A stretch of 35,734 bases of DNA from Rhodoferax sp. GTDB taxonomy: Bacteria > Pseudomonadota > Gammaproteobacteria > Burkholderiales > Burkholderiaceae_C. Each line of letters starts with the position of its first letter. Within the stretch, counting starts at the first letter, position 1. The position numbers and the translations under genes are program-made. The notes below the pieces were generated by a model. The model ran no database searches, had not been told where the DNA came from, and worked only from the letters and a program-made list of their open reading frames with translations. This document shows positions 1 through 11,146 of the stretch, in pieces. The stretch covers positions 1 through 35,734 of the forward strand of contig SHXM01000009.1 in assembly GCA_009693325.1 (NCBI GenBank), in the 5' to 3' direction.

Positions 1-810
1 CAATTCACGGCGGTCGCAAATGAAGTCTACCGCCCCTTTGATTTGTAAAAACTCAGCCCGCTGAAAACCCTCCGGCAGAGTCACCCGCACGGTGGACTCA
101 ATCACCCTCGGGCCGGCAAATCCGATCAGGGCCTTGGGCTCGGCCACCACAATATCACCTAAAAAAGCAAAGCCAGCGCTAACCCCGCCCATGGTCGGAT
201 CGGTCAGTACACTGATGTAGGGCAGTCGTTTTTTGGCCAGGCGTGTCAAAGACGCATTGGTCTTGGCCATTTGCATCAGGCTCAACAAGCCCTCTTGCAT
301 CCGCGCACCGCCGGTTGATGTGAAGCAAATAAAAGGCACTTTTTGCTCAATCGCTGCATGCACGCCGCGCACAAAGCGCTCGCCAACCACCGAACCCATG
401 CTGCCGCCCATGAACTCAAATTCAAAGCAGGCCGCAACCACGCCGATACCCATCACAGCGCCGCCCATGACCACCATAGCATCGGTTTCTCCGGTGTTCT
501 CAAGCGCTTCCTTGAGCCGATCCGGGTACTTTCGGCTGTCTTTGAATTTAAGGGCGTCGATGGGCAGCACTTCCTGTCCGATTTCGTAGCGCCCCTCGGC
601 ATCCAGAAATCCGTCAAGCCGTGCCCGTGCCCGAATTCGATGGTGATGACCGCAGCTGGGGCAGACATTTTGGTTTTGTTCAAGGTCGGTCTTGTAAAGC
701 ACCGTGTCGCAACTGGGGCATTTGATCCAGAGGCCTTCGGGAACGGTACGCCGCTCGGCCGGGTCCGTGTGCTGGATTTTCGGGGGCAGCAGTTTTTCGA
801 GCCAACTCAT
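1..810 (-). CDS. accD: Acetyl-CoA carboxylase carboxyltransferase subunit beta (C-terminus off the left edge)
   Basis: Reverse-strand translation from ATG at 810 reads [70 protein letters not shown]..., including the paired CxxC zinc ribbon and the GGARMQEG motif typical of AccD. Open to the window edge, so missing from the ORF track. Confidence 0.95.
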   Translation of the reverse strand, partial: MSWLEKLLPPKIQHTDPAERRTVPEGLWIKCPSCDTVLYKTDLEQNQNVCPSCGHHHRIRARARLDGFLDAEGRYEIGQEVLPIDALKFKDSRKYPDRLKEALENTGETDAMVVMGGAVMGIGVVAACFEFEFMGGSMGSVVGERFVRGVHAAIEQKVPFICFTSTGGARMQEGLLSLMQMAKTNASLTRLAKKRLPYISVLTDPTMGGVSAGFAFLGDIVVAEPKALIGFAGPRVIESTVRVTLPEGFQRAEFLQIKGAVDFICDRREL

Positions 811-836
811 GGGCGTACTCCGCAGTTGAGAATCAA

Positions 837-1658
837 TTATGAGTCTAAGGCGATTCGTATATCGCTCAGAAATGCTTGTGCAACAGCGGCCACTTGTTGG
901 CGCGGCTGCTCATCGAGCAATTGGATGATGCGGCTGCCGATCACCACCGCATCGGCAACCCGGCTGATGGCCCGGGCGGTGGCGGCATCCCGGATGCCAA
1001 AGCCCACACCCACCGGCACGCTGACAAACTGGCGAATTCGCGGCAGCATGGCCTCGACCGAGGCGGTGTCAAGCGTTCCGGCGCCAGTGACGCCCTTGAG
1101 CGAAACATAGTACACATAGCCGCTTGCCACGCGGGCAACCTGCTGTATGCGGGCATCGGTGCTGGTGGGGGCCAACAGAAATATCAGGTCCAGCCCGTGG
1201 CGCTTGAGTTCTGCAGCGAAGCCCTCGCACTCTTCCGGGGGATAGTCAACGACCAGCACGCCGTCGACACCGGCCGAATCGGCGTCCCGCACAAAGGCAC
1301 TGTGCCCGTCGCGCTGGTCATGCTTTTGGTTGTAGCGCTCCACCGGGTTGGCATAGCCCATCAGCACCACCGGAGTGTGCTCATCGTTTTTGCGGAAAGC
1401 TCGAACCATGGCCAACACCTGCACCATGCCGATGCCCAGGGCCAGGGCTCGGTCGCCGGCTTTTTGGATCACCGGGCCATCGGCGCTGGGGTCAGAAAAG
1501 GGCACGCCCAGCTCAATGATGTCGGCGCCACCAGCCACCATCGCATGCATCAGCTCGGGCGTGATGTCGGCGAAGGGATAGCCGGCGGTGACATAGGGGA
1601 TCAGGGCCTTGCGCCCTTGGCTTTTCAGCGCCGCAAGGGTCGCGCCAATGCGACTCAT
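837..1658 (-). CDS. trpA: Tryptophan synthase alpha subunit
   Basis: [28 protein letters not shown]...[19 protein letters not shown]; TrpA signatures. Start chosen at 1658, overlapping the trpB stop, rather than the longer track ORF (1730). Confidence 0.96.
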   Translation of the reverse strand: MSRIGATLAALKSQGRKALIPYVTAGYPFADITPELMHAMVAGGADIIELGVPFSDPSADGPVIQKAGDRALALGIGMVQVLAMVRAFRKNDEHTPVVLMGYANPVERYNQKHDQRDGHSAFVRDADSAGVDGVLVVDYPPEECEGFAAELKRHGLDLIFLLAPTSTDARIQQVARVASGYVYYVSLKGVTGAGTLDTASVEAMLPRIRQFVSVPVGVGFGIRDAATARAISRVADAVVIGSRIIQLLDEQPRQQVAAVAQAFLSDIRIALDS

Positions 1659-2959
1659 GCTGCCACGCCCACCGGCCTGGAGATGACGATTCTGTGCTCG
1701 GTTGCGCCCTTTACCGACTGCCCCTGGCAACTTGGGCGGCAGTAAAAATCGCCTTGACTGAGATCGGCCACGGTGCCTATGTCCTTGTCGCCACGGCCCG
1801 ACAGGTTGACTAGGATTGACTGGTCGGGACGCATGGTTTTGGCTAATTGCATGGCGTACGCGACGGCGTGGCTCGATTCAAGAGCCGGGATGATGCCCTC
1901 GGTGCGGCACAGATGGTGGAAGGCCGCCAGCGCCTCGGTATCGGTGATGCCAACATACTCGGCCCGGCCAATGTCTTTGAGGAAGGCATGCTCGGGGCCG
2001 ACGCCGGGATAGTCCAGGCCAGCGCTGATGCTGTGGGTCTCGGTAACCTGACCGTTGTCGTCTTGCAGCACATAGGTGCGGTTGCCGTGCAGCACGCCCG
2101 GGCTGCCGCGCTGCAGCGAGGCCGAGTGGCGGCCCGAGTCGATGCCTTCACCGGCTGCCTCCACACCAATCAAGCGGGTGGCCTCATGTGCGATGTAGGG
2201 ATGAAAAATTCCCATGGCATTACTGCCGCCGCCCACGCAGGCCAGCACGGCATCGGGTTGCGGTCGGCTGCAGCCCTGCCGGGCCAGCATATCGGGCATT
2301 TGCACCAGGCACTCCTGCCCAATAACACTTTGAAAATCACGCACCATCATGGGGTAGGGATGGGGCCCGGCCACCGTGCCTATGATGTAGAAGGTGTCAT
2401 CGACATTGGCGACCCAATCGCGCATGGCCTCATTGAGCGCGTCTTTGAGGGTTTTGCTGCCACTCTCCACCGGTACCACGGTGGCGCCGAGCAGTTTCAT
2501 GCGGTAGACATTGGGGCTTTGGCGCTTGATGTCCTCGCTACCCATGTAGACCACGCATTTCAGTCCGTAGCGCGCGCAGATGGTGGCAGTAGCCACCCCG
2601 TGTTGGCCAGCGCCGGTCTCGGCAATCACCCGTGGTTTGCCCATTCGCTTGGCCAGCATGGCCTGCCCAATGGTGTTGTTGACCTTGTGGGCGCCAGTGT
2701 GGTTGAGGTCCTCGCGTTTGAGGAAAATTTGCGCGCCACCCTGCTCCAGGCTCAGACGCTGCGCATGGTAAACCGGCGAGGGGCGGCCGACAAAGTGGGC
2801 CAACTCATACTTGAATTCGGCCATGAAGGCCGGGTCATGCTGGTAGCGTGCATAGGCTGCTTTGAGCTCGTTGATGGCATGCGTGAGGGTTTCTGAGACG
2901 AAGGAGCCGCCATAAATTCCGAAATGGCCTGTCGGGTCAGGTTGGTGGTAGTCAAACAT
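1655..2959 (-). CDS. trpB: Tryptophan synthase beta subunit
   Basis: [25 protein letters not shown]...[20 protein letters not shown]...; PLP lysine motif. Start at 2959 preferred over 3007. Confidence 0.97.
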   Translation of the reverse strand: MFDYHQPDPTGHFGIYGGSFVSETLTHAINELKAAYARYQHDPAFMAEFKYELAHFVGRPSPVYHAQRLSLEQGGAQIFLKREDLNHTGAHKVNNTIGQAMLAKRMGKPRVIAETGAGQHGVATATICARYGLKCVVYMGSEDIKRQSPNVYRMKLLGATVVPVESGSKTLKDALNEAMRDWVANVDDTFYIIGTVAGPHPYPMMVRDFQSVIGQECLVQMPDMLARQGCSRPQPDAVLACVGGGSNAMGIFHPYIAHEATRLIGVEAAGEGIDSGRHSASLQRGSPGVLHGNRTYVLQDDNGQVTETHSISAGLDYPGVGPEHAFLKDIGRAEYVGITDTEALAAFHHLCRTEGIIPALESSHAVAYAMQLAKTMRPDQSILVNLSGRGDKDIGTVADLSQGDFYCRPSCQGQSVKGATEHRIVISRPVGVAA

Positions 2960-3710
2960 CGGTGTTCTTTGCAAAATATTGATCGGCGGCCCGAACGGCC
3001 GTGACAAACTGCTTGATTTTTTGGAGGTCTTTGAGACCCTGGTGGCCGGGGCCAGACAACTCGACCCCGGAACTCACATCAACAGCCAGCGACAAGCAGC
3101 GTGGCCGCAATTGCAGAATGCCGTCGGCCACGTTTGCAGCAGTGAGTCCACCACTCAAGACGAGGTGAGCGTTGACGTTTGGAGGCAGCAGTGACCAATT
3201 GAATGTTTGCCCGCCACCGCCGTAGCCGTCCACATGGGCGTCGAGCAGAATGGCTTGGGCGCTTTGATAATCTGAAGCATATTTTACGAGATCAAAGTTT
3301 GCGGCCGCGGCGCCCATGGGAATTCTGGCTGCGCGCAAGAAGGCGCGCCCGGCCGGCTGCGTCGCCAGCAGACAATCGGCCGGGGATTCATCGCCATGGA
3401 ACTGCACGCTGGCGCCGGCCACCAAGTCGCAGGCCGACCTTATTTTTTCGGCAGTTTCGTTGACGAACAGCAGCAGGGGCGTGACAAACGGCGGCAGCCG
3501 GCGAGCCAGTGCAGCGGCTCTTTGCGCCGTGACGAAACGCGGGCTTTTGGCATACAGAACAAAGCCAATGGCGTCAGCGCCAGCAGCCACAGCAGCGTCT
3601 ACATCCTGCTCACGGGTGAGCCCGCAGATTTTGATGCGGGTCCGCTCCGCTGGCAGACGTGTTGGCAAACTTGGACTCGCACCGAGGCCAGGGGCAGGCG
3701 TGAGGCTCAT
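2952..3710 (-). CDS. trpF: Phosphoribosylanthranilate isomerase
   Basis: [34 protein letters not shown]...; ends overlapping the trpB start. Confidence 0.95.
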   Translation of the reverse strand: MSLTPAPGLGASPSLPTRLPAERTRIKICGLTREQDVDAAVAAGADAIGFVLYAKSPRFVTAQRAAALARRLPPFVTPLLLFVNETAEKIRSACDLVAGASVQFHGDESPADCLLATQPAGRAFLRAARIPMGAAAANFDLVKYASDYQSAQAILLDAHVDGYGGGGQTFNWSLLPPNVNAHLVLSGGLTAANVADGILQLRPRCLSLAVDVSSGVELSGPGHQGLKDLQKIKQFVTAVRAADQYFAKNTDV

Positions 3711-4489
3711 GGCAGCATGTCGAAGGCGGGCGTACGCTCGGGCAGGCCCCAGTGCTCAGCATAGCGTGGCCCGACAAAATACAGCCCATCTGGAGGGAAA
3801 GTTGGCGCCGCGGTCCGCCGGTTGCGGGCCTTGAGCAGCTCTGCTACCCAGGCGGGCTCTTGCTTGCGCTGCCCAACGGCGACCAGGCAGCCCATGATGT
3901 TGCGAATCATGTGGTGCAAAAATGCGTTGGCCTCAAAGTCGAAGCGCCAACAGTGCCCGCGCCGCGAGATGTCGAGCCGGTGCAAATGCTTTACTGGCGA
4001 CAAGGCCTGACAGGCCGCGGCTCGAAACGAGCTGAAGTCGTGCTGGCCCAGTAAACTGGCCGCCGCCGACTGCATTGCTGATTGGTCAAGCGGGCGAAAT
4101 GCCCAGCCGATTCGGCCTGCAGCAATGCTTGGCCGCACAGCAGACTCCAGCAAAACATAGGTGTAGCGCCGCGACAGGGCGCTGGCGCGGCAATGAAAAT
4201 CGCCAGGGACGGCTTGCGCCCACTCCACCGCAATAGTGTCGGGCAAAAAGGCGTTCGTGCCTCTCACCCAAGAGGACACGCTGCGCCGAAGTGCTGTATC
4301 GAAATGCACCACTTGCATCAGCCCGTGCACACCGGTATCGGTGCGACCGGCGCACAGTGTGCTGATTTTTTGCGTGGTGAATTTACCCAAAGCCAGCTCG
4401 AGCTTGTCTTGCACGGTTTGGCCCGACAGCTGGCTCTGCCAGCCTTGGTAGGGCTGGCCGTTGTAGCTGACGCCCAGCGCCATCCTCAA
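3707..4489 (-). CDS. truA: tRNA pseudouridine(38-40) synthase
   Basis: MRMALGVSYNGQPYQGWQSQ...CAGRTDTGVHGLMQVVHFDT; TruA catalytic GRTDxGVH motif. Confidence 0.95.
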   Translation of the reverse strand: MRMALGVSYNGQPYQGWQSQLSGQTVQDKLELALGKFTTQKISTLCAGRTDTGVHGLMQVVHFDTALRRSVSSWVRGTNAFLPDTIAVEWAQAVPGDFHCRASALSRRYTYVLLESAVRPSIAAGRIGWAFRPLDQSAMQSAAASLLGQHDFSSFRAAACQALSPVKHLHRLDISRRGHCWRFDFEANAFLHHMIRNIMGCLVAVGQRKQEPAWVAELLKARNRRTAAPTFPPDGLYFVGPRYAEHWGLPERTPAFDMLP

Positions 4490-4532
4490 GTCAACCCCAG
4501 CGGTCGCTTGGCATGGCGGTACAGGCCAGATT

Positions 4533-6353
4533 TCACTTTAAGCGACCCAGCGCCCGTTCTGCCTTGGACAGCAGGTCGCCCGAGGCCCCTGCGATGACTT
4601 CCTCTATCAGCGAACGCGCGCCGTCTTCATCACCAATGGCCCTGAACTCTTCGGCCAGGTCGAGTTTGGTTTGCAACGGGTCGTTCGAGTCATCTGGCAA
4701 GTCAAGGCTGCGATCGGCGGGCGGGTCGTCCAGGTCAAGCGAGAGTGAGTCGAGGCTGGTCGGCATGGACTGCTGACTTGCCTCTGGTCGCTGCGCTGGC
4801 TGCTCGGGTTCGAATTCAAGATCGAGTTCGCGCGGATCGAGCTCGCTGTCTTGCACCGCTGTGCCTGCGACTTCATCGGGCAGGGCTTGGACCTCAAGGT
4901 CTGCCTGTGCGCGCCCTGGGTCTGGGTCGGGCTGTGTTGTTTCTGGCAGAACCACCGGGGGCGGCTCGGGCTGCTGCAGCATGGGTGCAAGGGCAGGGCG
5001 GTCCACAGCCTCATCAGCTGTACGCAGGGCCTCTTGGTCGGCTGCTTTTTGGCGCATGACCAGGGTCTCTAGCGGGCTGCCCGGCCCTGCCGGCTGCACC
5101 GAGTCGACGGTGTTTTGCCGGCGTTGGCCAAGGCGGTAGGCCAGCAAACTCGTCAGCAGTGTGAGCAGGCCTGCCGCAAGCCAAGGCACCAGCGGATGCT
5201 CGGCCCAATAGCCTAGGGTTGCAGAGCTCTTGGCGGGCTGGGTTGACGAGGCAGGCGCCTCGGGTGCTGAGGCTGGCGCGCTAGCGCTGGGCAAAGCCGG
5301 CACGGGCTGGGCCAATACTGGCGCTGGTGTTGAGCCTGCAGAGGCCGGTGCCGATGCGCTGCTGGCAGCATCGGTGCTGCCGCTCAATTTGCTCAATTCG
5401 TTGATGTTGCGGGCAAGTTCGTCGGTTCGGCTGGCGGTCTCCCGCAGGGTGCGTTCTTTGGCCAGCCGGTCCTCAGCTGAGCTCTCTTCGACGCTATTTT
5501 TAGCCAGGGTTAATTTGTCGGCGCCAGCTTTGCCTGCCTGCCGGTCCTCAAGCTTGGCCTGCACTGTGCCGCTGGATTGCCGGCTTTGGCTTTCGATTTG
5601 CGTCGCCTGGGCAATCGCAGCGAATTTTCGCCGGAAGTCGTTGAAGTCTTGGCTCTGCGCCGCAATGATGCGCGACGCCAGCGGCGCGGGTGTTTGGGCG
5701 GACTGCTGTGCAGTTGGAATAACCAGGACAGCGCCGGCTTGGATCCGGTTGACGTTTTCTCCCAGGAAAACCCCGGGATTGGCGCGCAGCAGCGCGACCA
5801 ACATTTGGTCTAAAGATACGCCAGACGGCTTCAGGGACAGGGCAATTGCGCCGGCAGTGTCGCCAGATCGCACTGTGACTGTGTCTGGGCCGAGCTTGGG
5901 CGTTTTGTCCGGGCTGGCGTCTTTGGGGCTGGTGCCAGCTTTGGCTTGGGCGAACAGCAGCGTGTAATCGCGCAGCAGTCTGCCATTGGACCACTTGGCC
6001 TCCAGCACCAAGTCAATGAAGGAATCGTTGATGGCCCCGCTGCTCATGAGCCGAATAAAGGGCTGGCCATCGGCGCGTTTTTGTACAGTCACCTGGATGG
6101 CCGAGACAATGGTGCTGTAGCTCATGCCGGCGGCCTGAAACGCGTCTTGGGAAGCAATGGCGGCACTGAGTGTGGCGGCCTCATCGGCCGATATATCCAG
6201 AAAATCAATCTCGGCGCGAAGAGGCTCCCCCAGCAGCGAACCCACCACCACGCTGCCCAGGGACAGAGCCTGTGCCTGTGAGGCCCACAGCGTGAGGCTC
6301 AGCACGCCGCACAACAGCGCTGCGCGCGGCCAATCCCGAATTTTGACAGTCAC
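4533..6353 (-). CDS. FimV/HubP-like LysM-containing polar/pilus assembly protein
   Basis: Signal peptide, GSVVGSLLGEPLRAEIDF N-terminal FimV motif, LysM-like region, low-complexity Ala/Pro region, one TM, acidic cytoplasmic part and FimV-type C-terminus (LDLAEEFRAIGDEDGARSLIEEVI). Located between asd and truA as in many beta/gamma-proteobacteria. Confidence 0.85.
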   Translation of the reverse strand: MTVKIRDWPRAALLCGVLSLTLWASQAQALSLGSVVVGSLLGEPLRAEIDFLDISADEAATLSAAIASQDAFQAAGMSYSTIVSAIQVTVQKRADGQPFIRLMSSGAINDSFIDLVLEAKWSNGRLLRDYTLLFAQAKAGTSPKDASPDKTPKLGPDTVTVRSGDTAGAIALSLKPSGVSLDQMLVALLRANPGVFLGENVNRIQAGAVLVIPTAQQSAQTPAPLASRIIAAQSQDFNDFRRKFAAIAQATQIESQSRQSSGTVQAKLEDRQAGKAGADKLTLAKNSVEESSAEDRLAKERTLRETASRTDELARNINELSKLSGSTDAASSASAPASAGSTPAPVLAQPVPALPSASAPASAPEAPASSTQPAKSSATLGYWAEHPLVPWLAAGLLTLLTSLLAYRLGQRRQNTVDSVQPAGPGSPLETLVMRQKAADQEALRTADEAVDRPALAPMLQQPEPPPVVLPETTQPDPDPGRAQADLEVQALPDEVAGTAVQDSELDPRELDLEFEPEQPAQRPEASQQSMPTSLDSLSLDLDDPPADRSLDLPDDSNDPLQTKLDLAEEFRAIGDEDGARSLIEEVIAGASGDLLSKAERALGRLK

Positions 6354-6422
6354 GGTGATGCCTCCATGCCCCGGATTCTACGTGCCCGGGCCAGCCGGCC
6401 AGGGGGCGGCAGCGCTGCTTTT

Positions 6423-7586
6423 TCAGTGGGCCAGAAGAAGTCGCAGCATGCGGCGCAGGGGTTCCGCAGCGCCCCACAGCAGCTGGTCGCCAATCGTGAA
6501 TGCGCCGACATAGTCCGGACCCATGGCAAGCTTGCGGATTCGTCCCACTGGAATGTCCAGCGTGCCGGTCACGGCCACTGGCGTGAGCCCTTTCAAGGTG
6601 GCTTCCCGGGTGTTGGGTATGACCTTGGCCCAGGGGTTGTCTGCAGCAATCAAGGCCTCGATATCGGCGCTAGGCAGGTTTTTCTTGAGCTTGAAGGTCA
6701 GTGCCTGGCTGTGGCAGCGCATGGCGCCCACACGCACGCAAAGCCCATCGACTGGGGTCTCTGCGCTGCCAAATGCTGCACCCTGCCCCAGGATTTTGTT
6801 GGCCTCAGCCCCGCCTTTCCACTCTTCGCGGGAGACGCCCCAGCCCGCCTCGTCCGATTGCTTGCCCAGGCCCAGGTCTTTGTCAATCCAGGGTATGAGG
6901 CTGCCGCCCAGGGGCACGCCAAAGTTGGCGGTTTCCCGTGAGTCGAGCGAGCGCTGGCGGACCAGCACCCGCTTGTCGATTTCCAGTATGGCGGATTTGG
7001 GATCGTCCAACAGGCCGCGCACCTCAGCATTGAGACTGCCAAACTGGGCCAGCAACTCTCGCATGTGCTGAGCTCCGCCGCCCGAGGCGGCCTGGTAGGT
7101 CATGCTGGTCATCCATTCGACCAAGCCTGCTTTGAACAGGGCGCCTACGCCCATCAGCATGCAACTCACCGTGCAGTTGCCGCCGATCCAATTTTTGCCG
7201 CCGGCAGTCATGGCCTTGTGGATGACGGGCAGATTGACCGGATCCAAAATAATGACAGCGTCTTTTTCCATGCGCAGCGTGGACGCCGCGTCGATCCAGT
7301 GACCCTTCCAGCCCGAAGCGCGCAGCTTGGGAAAGACGTCGGTGGTGTAGTCGCCGCCCTGGGTGCTGATGATGATGTCGCACCGCTTGAGCGCATCGAT
7401 ATTGAAGGCGTCTTGCAGTGTGGTTTCGTTCTTGGCCAGGTCAGGGGCCTGGCCGCCGGAATTCGATGTGGAGAAAAACAGTGGCTCGATCAGACCGAAG
7501 TCGCCCTCGGTCTGCATTCTGTCCATCAGCACCGAGCCGACCATTCCGCGCCAGCCGATCAGACCAACCAGATGTCCTGTTTTCAT
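6423..7586 (-). CDS. asd: Aspartate-semialdehyde dehydrogenase
   Basis: [24 protein letters not shown]...[17 protein letters not shown]; Asd catalytic Cys motif. RBS-like GAAGGGG upstream. Confidence 0.96.
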   Translation of the reverse strand: MKTGHLVGLIGWRGMVGSVLMDRMQTEGDFGLIEPLFFSTSNSGGQAPDLAKNETTLQDAFNIDALKRCDIIISTQGGDYTTDVFPKLRASGWKGHWIDAASTLRMEKDAVIILDPVNLPVIHKAMTAGGKNWIGGNCTVSCMLMGVGALFKAGLVEWMTSMTYQAASGGGAQHMRELLAQFGSLNAEVRGLLDDPKSAILEIDKRVLVRQRSLDSRETANFGVPLGGSLIPWIDKDLGLGKQSDEAGWGVSREEWKGGAEANKILGQGAAFGSAETPVDGLCVRVGAMRCHSQALTFKLKKNLPSADIEALIAADNPWAKVIPNTREATLKGLTPVAVTGTLDIPVGRIRKLAMGPDYVGAFTIGDQLLWGAAEPLRRMLRLLLAH

Positions 7587-7669
7587 GATACTGCCCCTTC
7601 AGATGTTTGTGAATGATTTCCATCTGCCCGGCTCGTCTGGCCGGTGGGGGCGTGACGAACCAGGCTTGA

Positions 7670-7780
7670 CTAGCCCTTGGTGGTGGTTTGGGTGAATGTC
7701 CGGCCGCAAGCTCGGCACTGGCGCGACGACACCCAGCCCAGGGGAGCGGTTGTGAATGGCGCGCGAGGTTGGTCGGACAT
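7670..7780 (-). CDS. Putative 36-aa Thr-rich small ORF / leader peptide upstream of asd
   Basis: Direct translation of the reverse strand: MSDQPRAPFTTAPLGWVSSRQCRACGRTFTQTTTKG*. TACAAT (-10 like) lies immediately upstream of the ATG. Below the size cutoff of the supplied ORF track. Confidence 0.3.
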   Translation of the reverse strand: MSDQPRAPFTTAPLGWVSSRQCRACGRTFTQTTTKG

Positions 7781-7800
7781 GCCTGGATTGTAGTTTGACG

Positions 7801-8871
7801 TTATGCCAGCGCTCGGACAACCGCGGCGCCCATCTCGGCGGTGCCCACGCGCGTGGTGCCGGGGCTGAAGATGTCCGATGTTCGCAGGCCCTGGACCAGT
7901 ACGCGCTTGACGGCAGCTTCGATTCTTTGGGCCGCCGCCTCCTGCTTGAGGCTGTAGCGCAGCATCATGGCCGCACTCAATATCGTGGCCAAGGGGTTGG
8001 CAATGCCCTTGCCGGCAATGTCTGGCGCGCTGCCATGGCTGGGCTCGTAAAGCCCCTGGTTGGTGGCATTCAGGCTGGCCGAAGGAAGCATGCCGATGGA
8101 GCCGGTGAGCATCGCTGCCTCATCGCTGAGGATGTCGCCAAACATATTGCCGGTGACCACAACATCAAATTTCTTGGGCTCGCGCACCAATTGCATGGCG
8201 GCGTTGTCAACATACATATGGTCCAGTGCCACATCCGGATATTGCTTGCCAATGTCACTGACCACGTCTTTCCAGAACTGGAAGGTTTCCAGTACATTGG
8301 CCTTGTCCACGCTGGTGACGCGTTGACTGCGTTTGCGTGCCGCCTGGAATGCCACATGGGCAATGCGCTCGATCTCTGGCCGGGTGTAGCGCATGGTGTC
8401 GAAAGCTTCTTCTGCGCCTGCAAACAAGCCGTCTGTGGCGACTCGGCGACCGCGCGGCTGGCCAAAATAAATATCGCCAGTGAGCTCGCGAATGATCAGG
8501 ATATCGAGCCCGGCAATCAACTCGGGCTTGAGGCTGGAGGCGCCAACGAGCTGCTCGTAGCAAATGGCCGGACGAAAATTAGCGAACAAGCCCAGATGTT
8601 TTCGCAGCCCTAGGATCGCTTGTTCGGGCCGCAACGGGCGGTCAAGCGTGTCGTATTTCCAGTCGCCCACTGCACCAAACAACACTGCGTCGGCCTGCTG
8701 GGCCAGCCGCAGCGTGGCTTCGGGCAGCGGGTGGCCATGGGCGTCGTAGGCGGCACCGCCGACCAGCGCGGTCTCCATCTCAAACGACAGATCCAGCGCC
8801 TCGAGCACCTTCACGGCTTGGGCGACGATTTCTGTGCCTATTCCGTCACCCGGCAAAACCGCAATTTTCAT
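7801..8871 (-). CDS. leuB: 3-isopropylmalate dehydrogenase
   Basis: [26 protein letters not shown]...; LeuB family signature. Start at 8871 preferred over 8928. Confidence 0.96.
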   Translation of the reverse strand: MKIAVLPGDGIGTEIVAQAVKVLEALDLSFEMETALVGGAAYDAHGHPLPEATLRLAQQADAVLFGAVGDWKYDTLDRPLRPEQAILGLRKHLGLFANFRPAICYEQLVGASSLKPELIAGLDILIIRELTGDIYFGQPRGRRVATDGLFAGAEEAFDTMRYTRPEIERIAHVAFQAARKRSQRVTSVDKANVLETFQFWKDVVSDIGKQYPDVALDHMYVDNAAMQLVREPKKFDVVVTGNMFGDILSDEAAMLTGSIGMLPSASLNATNQGLYEPSHGSAPDIAGKGIANPLATILSAAMMLRYSLKQEAAAQRIEAAVKRVLVQGLRTSDIFSPGTTRVGTAEMGAAVVRALA

Positions 8872-8900
8872 GGCTTGGTAACAATGTTTGTGATGGAGGT

Positions 8901-9551
8901 TCAGGTGATCAGGCTGCGGGCCAGCCATGGCTTTTCGGCCAGACGCTGGGCCTCAAAGGCACGAATTTTATCGGCGTGGCGCAGGGTCAGGCCGATGTCG
9001 TCGAAACCGTTGATCAGGCAGTACTTACGAAATGCTTGCACCTCAAAGGGCAGCTCCTGCCCATCCGGCTTGAGAACTACTTGGCGCTGCAGGTCAATGG
9101 TCAGGCTGTAGCCTGGACGGGCCGCCGACTCATCGAACAGAGCGCTTACCTGCGCCTCTGGCAACACAATTGGCAGCAGTCCGTTTTTGAAGCTGTTGTT
9201 GAAAAAAATATCTGCGTAACTCGGGGCGATGATGGCGCGAAATCCGAATTGGTCAAGCGCCCAAGGCGCATGCTCGCGCGACGAGCCGCAGCCAAAATTC
9301 TTGCGCGCCAGCAGGATGCAGGCCCCTTGGTAGCGGGCCTGGTTGAGCACAAAGTCGGGGTTTGGGCGGCGGCTGTTGGGGTCCTGCCCGGGGTAACCGG
9401 CGTCAAGGTAGCGCCATTGGTCAAACAGATTTTGGCCAAACCCGGTTTTTCGGATCGACTTGAGGAACTGTTTGGGAATGATGGCATCGGTATCAACATT
9501 TTCCCGGTCCATCGGGGCCACCAGGCCTTTGAGCGTGTCAAATTTTTGCAT
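8901..9551 (-). CDS. leuD: 3-isopropylmalate dehydratase small subunit
   Basis: [33 protein letters not shown]...[13 protein letters not shown]. Confidence 0.96.
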   Translation of the reverse strand: MQKFDTLKGLVAPMDRENVDTDAIIPKQFLKSIRKTGFGQNLFDQWRYLDAGYPGQDPNSRRPNPDFVLNQARYQGACILLARKNFGCGSSREHAPWALDQFGFRAIIAPSYADIFFNNSFKNGLLPIVLPEAQVSALFDESAARPGYSLTIDLQRQVVLKPDGQELPFEVQAFRKYCLINGFDDIGLTLRHADKIRAFEAQRLAEKPWLARSLIT

Positions 9552-9563
9552 GTGGGTCGGTGC

Positions 9564-11009
9564 TCAGGAAAACTGCCGGGTGTCGACAAAATGGCCATGG
9601 ATGGCCGCGGCGGCGGCCATGGCTGGGCTCACCAAGTGGGTGCGTCCACCGGCCCCTTGGCGACCTTCAAAATTACGGTTGCTGGTTGAGGCGCAGCGTT
9701 CACCGGGCTCGAGCCGGTCGGCGTTCATGGCCAGACACATGGAGCAGCCCGGTTCGCGCCATTCAAAGCCAGCAGCGCGAAAAATCTCGTGCAGACCCTC
9801 CTGTTCAGCTTGCGCCTTGACCAGGCCAGAGCCCGGAACCACCATGGCCAGTTTGATATTTTTCGCCACTTTTTGCCCAAGCTTGCGCACCACCGCTGCG
9901 GCTTCGCGCATGTCTTCAATGCGGCTGTTGGTGCATGAGCCAATGAAGACCTTGTCGACATAGAGATCGTTGAGCGCCTTGCCAGGCTCTAGGCCCATAT
10001 AGGTCAGGGCTCGTTCGATGGCGCTGCGTTTGCCGGCGTCTTTTTCTTTGTCTGGGTCGGGCACTCGGCTGTCAATGCCGAGCACCATCTCGGGGGAGGT
10101 GCCCCAGGTCACCTGGGGAATCAATTGGCTCGCATCGAGCTCGACCAAAGCATCGAAATTGGCATCCGCGTCAGAGTGCAGGGTTTTCCAGTAAGCCACC
10201 GCCTGTTCCCACTCAAGCGTTGCCGCATCACCAGAGGCCAGATGGCCGGGGGCCAGCGGTCGGCCCCGCACATAGTCAATGGTTTTGTCGTCGACCGCCA
10301 CCAGACCGGCCCGGGCGCCAGCCTCGATGGCCATATTGCACACCGTCATACGGCCTTCCATGCTCAGCGCGCTGATTGCCTTGCCGCCGAATTCGATGGT
10401 GTACCCGGTACCGCCAGCGGTGCCAATTCGACCGATGATGGCCAGCACGATATCTTTGCCGCTGCAGCCGCGTGCCAATGTGCCACTCACCCGCACCAAC
10501 ATGTTTTTGGCTTTTTTTGTCAGCAGGGTCTGGGTCGCCAAGACATGCTCGACTTCACTGGTTCCGATGCCGTGCGCCAAAGCACCAAAGGCGCCGTGGG
10601 TAGAGGTGTGCGAGTCACCGCAGACTACCGTCATGCCCGGCAGGGTGGCACCGTTTTCCGGGCCGATCACATGCACGATACCCTGGCGTTTGGACAAAAA
10701 CGGAAAGTAAGCCGCAGCACCAAATTGCCGCATATTGCTGTCCAAGGTCATCACCTGCTCTTTGCTGGTTGGGTCGGTGATCCCCGCATAGCCCTGTTCC
10801 CAGCCGGTGGTCGGCGTGTTGTGGTCAGCTGTGGCGACGATGGAACTGTTGCGCCAGACCGTACGACCAGCCTGGCGCAGACCCTCAAAGGCCTGCGGGC
10901 TGGTAACCTCGTGCACCAAGTGACGATCTATGTAGAGAATGGCGGTGCCATCTTCCTCGGTGTGGACAACGTGCGCGTCCCACAGTTTGTCGTACAAGGT
11001 GCGTCCCAT
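9564..11009 (-). CDS. leuC: 3-isopropylmalate dehydratase large subunit
   Basis: [44 protein letters not shown]...; aconitase-family Fe-S ligands ([17 protein letters not shown]). Confidence 0.96.
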   Translation of the reverse strand: MGRTLYDKLWDAHVVHTEEDGTAILYIDRHLVHEVTSPQAFEGLRQAGRTVWRNSSIVATADHNTPTTGWEQGYAGITDPTSKEQVMTLDSNMRQFGAAAYFPFLSKRQGIVHVIGPENGATLPGMTVVCGDSHTSTHGAFGALAHGIGTSEVEHVLATQTLLTKKAKNMLVRVSGTLARGCSGKDIVLAIIGRIGTAGGTGYTIEFGGKAISALSMEGRMTVCNMAIEAGARAGLVAVDDKTIDYVRGRPLAPGHLASGDAATLEWEQAVAYWKTLHSDADANFDALVELDASQLIPQVTWGTSPEMVLGIDSRVPDPDKEKDAGKRSAIERALTYMGLEPGKALNDLYVDKVFIGSCTNSRIEDMREAAAVVRKLGQKVAKNIKLAMVVPGSGLVKAQAEQEGLHEIFRAAGFEWREPGCSMCLAMNADRLEPGERCASTSNRNFEGRQGAGGRTHLVSPAMAAAAAIHGHFVDTRQFS

Positions 11010-11146
11010 GGTTTTCCTTCGTGTTGCTGCATTTTAAGCGGCTGCCGCTACCCCGTTCTAACACTACGCCTTACCCGGGCCCGAGTCCGCTGGGCCTAGG
11101 CGCGAATCAACCCCTTTGATTTTGCTGGATGCCGGCTTTTCCGCTG

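Noticed and set aside
343-1110. 255-aa plus-strand ORF at the left edge
   Set aside because: Antisense to accD (open to the window edge on the minus strand) and trpA; not coding by motif content.
1847-2896. 349-aa plus-strand ORF opposite trpB
   Set aside because: Antisense shadow ORF of trpB.
5230-5967. 245-aa plus-strand ORF opposite the fimV-like gene
   Set aside because: Ala/Ser-rich antisense shadow of the low-complexity fimV region.
7599-7820. 73-aa minus-strand ORF in the asd-leuB gap
   Set aside because: Runs across the leuB 3' end in a different frame from the short Thr-rich ORF; no RBS or motif support.
10125-11099. 324-aa plus-strand ORF opposite leuC
   Set aside because: Antisense shadow ORF of leuC; no family signature.
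11010-11146. Possible leader peptide attenuator upstream of leuC
   Set aside because: No Leu-rich small ORF found in the gltA-leuC gap; only GC-rich palindromic stretches and a TAAAAT -10-like box.
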